Below, piece after piece: positions 10,131-11,943 of a stretch of 11,943 nucleotides of DNA. The position numbers and the translations under genes were made by a program. This stretch comes from an uncultured Comamonadaceae bacterium (GTDB taxonomy: Bacteria > Pseudomonadota > Gammaproteobacteria > Burkholderiales > Burkholderiaceae), in contig CAMLQP010000066.1 of assembly GCA_946482115.1 (NCBI GenBank), positions 1-11,943 on the forward strand. Reading direction: 5' to 3'. Positions within the stretch are counted from its first letter, which is position 1. Every line of letters starts with the position of its first letter. The notes beneath the pieces are model-generated. The model had not been told where the DNA came from. It did not search any database and saw nothing but the letters and a program-made list of their open reading frames with translations.

Positions 10131-10198
10131 GCCCCCCGTTCATCGTTTCGCGCATCGCTGCCCCCCCCGGGGGGTGAGCCGGCGCCTTTGGGCGGCTG
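10131..10198 (+). repeat. GC-rich C-tract/G-tract intergenic element, copy 1
   Basis: The gap after nuoN holds a run of six C (10132-10137), a GC-rich spacer containing CGCG, then eight C directly followed by six G (10161-10174), so CCCCCCGGGGGG is a perfect palindrome. A GC-rich tail (CCGGCGCC...GGGCGGC) follows. Either C run can pair with the single G run, so alternative folds are possible. The layout matches a second element at 11554-11618. From memory, such elements recur between genes in Comamonadaceae chromosomes; that recurrence cannot be confirmed here. There is no T-tract, so it does not look like a standard intrinsic terminator. Confidence 0.5.
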
Positions 10199-10201
10199 GA
10201 T

Positions 10202-10213
10202 GGGGCTGACCCC
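10202..10213 (+). promoter_or_regulatory. Short hairpin directly abutting a start codon
   Basis: GGGGCTGACCCC is a perfect 4-bp GC stem with a 4-base loop and ends on the base before the ATG of the DUF2818 gene at 10214. There is no Shine-Dalgarno sequence between it and the start. If it forms in the mRNA it would occupy the ribosome landing site. It may equally be the trailing edge of the adjacent repeat with no function. Confidence 0.3.
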
Positions 10214-10513
10214 ATGTCGCTGACAGGTTCCATCTGGCTGGTGGTGCTGGCTGCGCTGGTGGCCGCCAACCTCCCGTTTGTCAATGAGCGCTGGCTGGCG
10301 GTCTGGCCCCGCCGCGCGCCCAAGACCCTCTGGCACCGCCTGCTGGAACTGGTCTTGCTGTATGGCGCAGTCGGCGTGCTGGGGCTGGCGCTTGAACAGC
10401 GGGCCGGCCAGATCGCGCCGCAGGGCTGGGAGTTCTACGCGATCACCGGCGCGCTCTTCCTGACTTTCGCCTTTCCCGGCTTTGTCTGGCGCTACTTGCT
10501 CAAGCACCGCTAA
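10214..10513 (+). CDS. DUF2818 family small membrane protein
   Basis: This gene encodes a 99-residue integral membrane protein that I recognise as the DUF2818 family, known from betaproteobacteria as a neighbour of nuoN; its function is unknown. By eye it has three hydrophobic helices, about residues 6-22, 43-60 and 74-92, with a conserved-looking NLPF at 19-22 and a basic loop around WPRRAPK (31-37). The C-terminus is basic (RYLLKHR). There is no cleavable signal peptide, cofactor motif or catalytic motif. Its position suggests a role linked to complex I, such as assembly, stability or an accessory subunit, but that is inference only. The ATG at 10214 is the only standard start in the frame after the in-frame stop at 10175. 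It has no ribosome site and sits directly behind a hairpin. The next gene starts 4 bases after the stop, so the two are probably cotranscribed. Confidence 0.85.
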   Translation: MSLTGSIWLVVLAALVAANLPFVNERWLAVWPRRAPKTLWHRLLELVLLYGAVGVLGLALEQRAGQIAPQGWEFYAITGALFLTFAFPGFVWRYLLKHR

Positions 10514-10517
10514 GTCC

Positions 10518-11099
10518 ATGCCACGCGACGACCGCCACCTGCGCGAGACGCCGCTGAGCAGCGAGACGGTGCTGCAGGGGCATTTCCTGCACGTCCGGCG
10601 CGATACGGTCCGTCTGCCCGACGGCGGCGAGGGCATCCGCGAATACGTGATCCACCCCGGCGCGGTGATGGTGATCCCGCTGCTGGACGATGGCCGCGTG
10701 TTGCTGGAGCATCAGTACCGCTACCCGGTGGGCCGGGCCATGATCGAATTCCCGGCGGGCAAGCTGGACCCCGGCGAGGACGTGCTGGCCTGCGCCCGGC
10801 GCGAGCTGCGGGAGGAAACCGGCTACAGCGCGCGGGAATGGGCGCGCGCCGGCGTGCTGCACCCGGTGATCGCCTATGCCACCGAGTTCATCGACATCTG
10901 GTTCGCGCGTGGGTTGACAGCGGGCGAGCGCAGCCTTGACGAAGGCGAGTTCCTGGATCTGCTGGCTGCCACGCCCCAGGAGCTGCTGCAGTGGTGCCGC
11001 GACGGCGCCGTGACCGATGCCAAGACGCTGACCGGCGCGCTGTGGCTGCAGAACGTGCTGAGCGGGGCATGGGCTTTGGAGTGGCAGGCGCCGCGCTGA
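10518..11099 (+). CDS. NUDIX hydrolase, probable ADP-ribose pyrophosphatase
   Basis: The product (193 residues) carries a complete Nudix box at residues 81-103: Gly 81, Glu 87, then RELREETGY with the metal-binding Glu 96, 99 and 100. The preceding IEFPAG and the N-terminal beta domain (residues 14-50) resemble the ADP-ribose pyrophosphatase (NudF-like) subfamily, which splits ADP-ribose into AMP and ribose 5-phosphate using magnesium in the cytoplasm. Substrate choice within the superfamily cannot be fixed by eye; other nucleoside diphosphate sugars are possible. The ATG at 10518 is preferred over an in-frame TTG at 10482 inside the DUF2818 gene because it lies 4 bases after that gene's stop and just before the conserved domain. 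No clear Shine-Dalgarno sequence is present, so coupling to the upstream gene is likely. A role in clearing NAD breakdown products beside the nuo operon is plausible but inferred. Confidence 0.9.
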   Translation: MPRDDRHLRETPLSSETVLQGHFLHVRRDTVRLPDGGEGIREYVIHPGAVMVIPLLDDGRVLLEHQYRYPVGRAMIEFPAGKLDPGEDVLACARRELREETGYSAREWARAGVLHPVIAYATEFIDIWFARGLTAGERSLDEGEFLDLLAATPQELLQWCRDGAVTDAKTLTGALWLQNVLSGAWALEWQAPR

Positions 11100-11111
11100 A
11101 GGCCGGGCGGC

Positions 11112-11117
11112 GATAAT
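11112..11117 (+). promoter_or_regulatory. Possible -10 box of a leaderless promoter for the DUF1178 gene
   Basis: GATAAT matches the sigma-70 -10 consensus TATAAT at five of six positions and is conspicuous in otherwise GC-rich DNA. It ends 6 bases before the ATG at 11124, so transcription would start at or next to the A of the start codon, giving a leaderless mRNA. No Shine-Dalgarno sequence precedes this ATG, which agrees. There is no recognisable -35 box at the right spacing (the bases at 11089-11094 are CGCCGC). Confidence 0.4.
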
Positions 11118-11123
11118 CCGCAC

Positions 11124-11546
11124 ATGAAGGTTCTGAATCTGCGCTGCAGCCACGACCATGGCTTCGAAGGCTGGTTCGGCTCCGAGGCCGAATTCCAGGA
11201 TCAGCTCGCACGCGGGCTGGTCAGCTGCCCGCTGTGTGGCGACGGTGCTGTTGAAAAGATGCCCTCGGCGCCGCGCCTGAACCTCGGCGCCGAGCAGCCG
11301 GCGCCCGCGCCGCAGTCACCGCCAACCGACGAACGTGCCCGCATCTGGGCCGCCATGCGCCAGGCGCTCGCGAACGCCGAGGACGTGGGCGAGCGTTTTG
11401 CTGCCGAAGCGCGCCGCATGCACCACGGTGAAGCCGAGCACCGCCAGATCCGGGGCCGCGCCAGCGTGGCCGACGCCCTGGAACTGCTCGAAGAAGGCGT
11501 GCCGGTGCTGCCGCTGCCGGACGCCCTCAAAGAGACTCTTCAATGA
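11124..11546 (+). CDS. DUF1178 family protein
   Basis: The product (140 residues) matches what I recall of the DUF1178 family of proteobacteria, whose function is unknown. It starts MKVLNLRCSHDHGFEGWFGS, and Cys 8 with His 10/His 12 and the CPLCG pair (Cys 35, Cys 38) could form a zinc-ribbon-like site. A Pro/Ala-rich linker (about residues 55-68) joins this to a charged, probably helical C-terminal half with a run of Glu, Arg and His (about 70-130), ending in a hydrophobic VPVLPLPD segment. There is no signal peptide or membrane helix, so it is probably cytoplasmic. It follows the NUDIX gene by 24 bases on the same strand, so it may be read from the nuo transcript as well as from its own possible promoter. 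I cannot propose a reaction for it. Confidence 0.85.
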   Translation: MKVLNLRCSHDHGFEGWFGSEAEFQDQLARGLVSCPLCGDGAVEKMPSAPRLNLGAEQPAPAPQSPPTDERARIWAAMRQALANAEDVGERFAAEARRMHHGEAEHRQIRGRASVADALELLEEGVPVLPLPDALKETLQ

Positions 11547-11553
11547 ACTGAAC

Positions 11554-11618
11554 GTCCCCCGATGCGCCTGCAGCGCCTCCTCCCACGGGGGGCGGCGGCC
11601 GGCCGCTTCGGAGCGGCC
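11554..11618. repeat. GC-rich C-tract/G-tract intergenic element, copy 2
   Basis: Between the convergent genes lies an element with the same order of parts as the one at 10131-10198: a C run (11556-11560), a GC-rich spacer with two GCGC (11564-11576), a second C-rich patch, a run of six G (11587-11592), and a GC-rich hairpin. The two share architecture and short blocks rather than long identity, so they would be diverged members of one family or independent products of the same base bias. Confidence 0.45.
11601..11618. terminator. Strong hairpin between convergent genes, possible bidirectional terminator
   Basis: GGCCGCT and AGCGGCC form a perfect 7-bp stem around the 4-base loop TCGG. It lies 55 bases after the DUF1178 stop and about 38 bases after the gdhA stop on the other strand, where a shared terminator would be expected. 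Neither side has a T-tract, so it may instead slow RNA decay or need Rho. It is also the tail of the second C/G-tract element. Confidence 0.4.
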
Positions 11619-11656
11619 GTGCGCAACGGCCCTTGACGGGAGAACGCAGTCCAGTT

Positions 11657-11943
11657 TCAGGGATACAGGCCGCGCAGGTCGCGTGCGTGCAGGATGCGCT
11701 TGCAGGCCACGATGAAGGTGGCGGTGCGCAGGCTGACCTTGTTCTCCTCGGCCACCTGCCACACGGCGGCAAAGGCCTCGCGCATGATCTTGACCAGGCG
11801 GGCGTTGATCTCCTCCTCGGTCCAGAAGAAGCTCGAGAAGTCCTGCACCCATTCGAAGTAGCTTACGGTCACGCCGCCCGCGTTGGCAATCACGTCGGGC
11901 AGCACCAGCACGTTGCGTTCGTGCAGGATGTCGTCGGCCTGCG
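11657..11943 (-). CDS. gdhA: Glu/Leu/Phe/Val dehydrogenase, probable glutamate dehydrogenase, C-terminal part
   Basis: The last 95 or so codons of an amino acid dehydrogenase are read on the - strand; the 5' part lies beyond the window. The visible protein begins [20 protein letters not shown] and contains the family signature [15 protein letters not shown], in the NAD(P)-binding Rossmann domain of glutamate dehydrogenases. It ends with a helical stretch and RDLRGLYP, typical of the roughly 430-residue GdhA class common in Burkholderiales. The enzyme interconverts glutamate with 2-oxoglutarate and ammonia. NAD or NADP preference cannot be judged from this part. The GTG at 11911 is an internal Val codon, not the start. 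The gene converges on DUF1178 with a 110-base gap and is not part of the nuo operon. The gene symbol is by similarity; another Glu/Leu/Phe/Val dehydrogenase is less likely. Confidence 0.88.
   Translation of the reverse strand, partial: QADDILHERNVLVLPDVIANAGGVTVSYFEWVQDFSSFFWTEEEINARLVKIMREAFAAVWQVAEENKVSLRTATFIVACKRILHARDLRGLYP

Noticed and set aside
10161..10174. The C8G6 run as a possible assembly error hiding a frameshift
   Set aside because: It lies between genes; nuoN before it and the DUF2818 gene after it are both complete, so no frame depends on its length.
10482..10517. TTG start giving a 12-residue longer NUDIX protein
   Set aside because: It would start inside the DUF2818 gene; the ATG at 10518 is 4 bases after that stop and gives a normal N-terminus for the family.
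10914..10919. A perfect TTGACA, as a -35 box, inside the NUDIX gene
   Set aside because: At 16 to 18 bases downstream the sequence has no resemblance to TATAAT, so it is most likely chance within coding sequence.
1..11943. tRNA or rRNA genes, CRISPR arrays, insertion sequences, phage genes or defence systems
   Set aside because: Coding sequence of known families covers almost the whole window, and the few gaps (the largest 110 bases) show no such features.

Overview
The window is a stretch of the bacterial chromosome carrying most of a respiratory complex I (NADH:ubiquinone oxidoreductase, nuo) operon, followed by three small genes of uncertain role and the end of a convergent glutamate dehydrogenase gene. 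The very high GC content, the fused nuo gene order, a short NuoG without the extra N7 iron-sulfur cluster motif, the DUF2818 / NUDIX / DUF1178 genes after nuoN, and GC-rich C-tract/G-tract elements between genes all suggest a betaproteobacterium of the order Burkholderiales, most likely Comamonadaceae (Acidovorax / Hydrogenophaga / Variovorax type). The genus assignment is an inference from gene content and style, not from an alignment.

Region 1 (1-10124, + strand): the 3' part of nuoF, then complete nuoG, H, I, J, K, L, M and N. The genes are packed with gaps of 6 to 21 bases or 4-base ATGA stop/start overlaps (nuoG/H and nuoJ/K), as expected of one transcript. nuoF, G and I encode the peripheral-arm subunits visible here: the N3, N1b, N5, N4, N6a and N6b cluster ligands are all present. 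nuoH, J, K, L, M and N encode the proton-pumping membrane arm, and the key Glu and Lys residues of the pumping channels are intact. Nothing appears truncated or frameshifted.

Region 2 (10125-11546, + strand): an 89-base gap holding a C-tract/G-tract repeat and a hairpin, then a 99-residue three-helix membrane protein (DUF2818), an ADP-ribose pyrophosphatase-like NUDIX hydrolase, and a DUF1178 protein with a Cys-rich, zinc-ribbon-like start. The first two are spaced as if cotranscribed. The third has a GATAAT box 6 bases before its ATG and may have its own leaderless promoter.

Region 3 (11547-11943): a convergent intergenic stretch with a second C/G-tract element and a strong 7-bp hairpin, then the C-terminal end of a Glu/Leu/Phe/Val dehydrogenase gene on the - strand, cut by the window end.

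The genes have a common thread: complex I oxidises NADH, the NUDIX enzyme probably hydrolyses ADP-ribose derived from NAD, and glutamate dehydrogenase exchanges reducing equivalents with NAD(P). The window is otherwise an ordinary housekeeping region. I see no new defence, mobile or biosynthetic system. The most open questions are the role of the DUF2818 membrane protein attached to the nuo operon and the nature of the GC-rich intergenic elements.
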